Source: Fidelibacterota bacterium (lineage in GTDB: Bacteria; Fidelibacterota; Marinisomatia; Marinisomatales; UBA8229). From it: a DNA stretch of 5,911 bases. The DNA is taken from contig DPYO01000090.1 in the NCBI GenBank assembly GCA_003535775.1, forward strand, positions 1 to 5,911, given 5' to 3'. The position numbers were made by a program, and so were the translations under genes. Each line of letters begins with the position of its first letter. Position 1 is the first letter of the stretch. The notes below the pieces were generated by a model. It was not told the DNA's origin, searched no databases, and worked only from the letters and a program-made list of their open reading frames with translations. This document shows positions 5,552 through 5,911 of this stretch, in pieces.

Positions 5552-5911
5552 GTGAATAGAGATTACCATATTCTATCAGTCAGTGAACTGACATTCCAAA
5601 TCAAAGAGTTGATGGAAGGATCTTTTCCCTCCATTTGGATAGAGGGAGAGATGTCAAACTTTCTTCATCATCGATCAGGTCATATGTATTTTACTTTGAA
5701 AGATGATGGTTCTGAGCTCCGATCCGTCATGTTTCGGGGAAACAACCAGTTTTTGCGATTCAAACCGGAAAATGGGATGAAGATTGTGGCTCAGGGGAAA
5801 ATATCGGTTTACGAGCAGCGGGGGCAGTACCAACTTATGGTTCAGCAGATGGAACCAGCGGGGATTGGCACTTTATATCTGGCATTCGAAGCGCTTAAAA
5901 AACAACTTTCA
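5552..5911 (+). CDS. xseA: Exodeoxyribonuclease VII large subunit, N-terminal part (partial)
   Basis: XseA is the catalytic subunit of exodeoxyribonuclease VII, which with several copies of the small subunit XseB degrades single-stranded DNA from either end into oligonucleotides. Only 120 codons are present, ending at the window edge; family members are usually about 400-450 residues. The visible part is the N-terminal OB-fold DNA-binding domain. SVSELTFQIKELMEG (9-23) is followed by the hallmark IWIEGEMSNF (28-37), then SGHMYFTLKDDGSELRSVMF (42-61), GMKIVAQGKISVYEQRGQYQL (residues 75-95, abutting the strand) and the start of the linker, GIGTLYLAFEALKKQL (104-119). The frame opens only at 5543, so GTG at 5552 is the sole conventional start giving a complete OB domain. 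The ATG at 5539 is in another frame and stops after six codons. GAGAG (5541-5545) could act as a weak ribosome binding site. xseB would be expected nearby, probably past the edge. Confidence 0.95.
   Translation, partial: MNRDYHILSVSELTFQIKELMEGSFPSIWIEGEMSNFLHHRSGHMYFTLKDDGSELRSVMFRGNNQFLRFKPENGMKIVAQGKISVYEQRGQYQLMVQQMEPAGIGTLYLAFEALKKQLS

Noticed and set aside
1..5911. A novel defence, mobile or biosynthetic system
   Set aside because: Every substantial ORF is a recognisable core housekeeping gene, with no integrase, transposase, repeats or unusual gene cassette in the window.

Overview
This window looks like ordinary bacterial core chromosome. It comes from a Gram-negative, diderm, moderately AT-rich organism. 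A stand-alone heptose-1-phosphate adenylyltransferase implies lipopolysaccharide or ADP-heptose synthesis, and a MltD-type transglycosylase and a SppA protease fit a periplasm. Several genes (secD, serS, the adenylyltransferase, the transglycosylase) have A/T-rich upstream sequence with no usable Shine-Dalgarno site. A 31-residue MPCGKKRK... protein resembles the AURKAIP1/COX24-type proteins annotated in Bacteroidota. Together these suggest the Bacteroidota or wider FCB lineage (for example Neomarinimicrobiota). That placement is inference and not secure.

Layout: the left edge holds the 5' end of secD on the minus strand. A 243-bp divergent intergenic region follows, with a fair sigma70-like promoter for secD. 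All other genes are on the plus strand: serS (seryl-tRNA synthetase), an rfaE2/hldE-type adenylyltransferase, a MltD-like LysM transglycosylase, sppA (overlapping the previous gene by 4 bases), an HU/IHF-type DNA-binding protein, a tiny basic ribosomal-type protein, and the 5' part of xseA (exodeoxyribonuclease VII large subunit), cut by the right edge.

The plus-strand genes are closely spaced: 63 and 74 bp gaps, an overlap, then 3, 83 and 175 bp gaps. The block from serS to HU could be one transcription unit. It combines translation (serS, the small ribosomal protein), envelope work (heptose activation, peptidoglycan remodelling, membrane proteolysis) and nucleoid/DNA maintenance (HU, XseA). 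A hairpin lacking a U-tract lies between the small protein gene and xseA. No gene-free stretch exceeds 300 bp.

I found no mobile element, CRISPR array, tRNA/rRNA gene or defence system, and nothing that supports a new multi-gene system. The points most worth checking are the 31-codon gene, the unclear start of the transglycosylase gene with an overlapping 15-codon upstream ORF, and the contrast between genes with and without Shine-Dalgarno sites.
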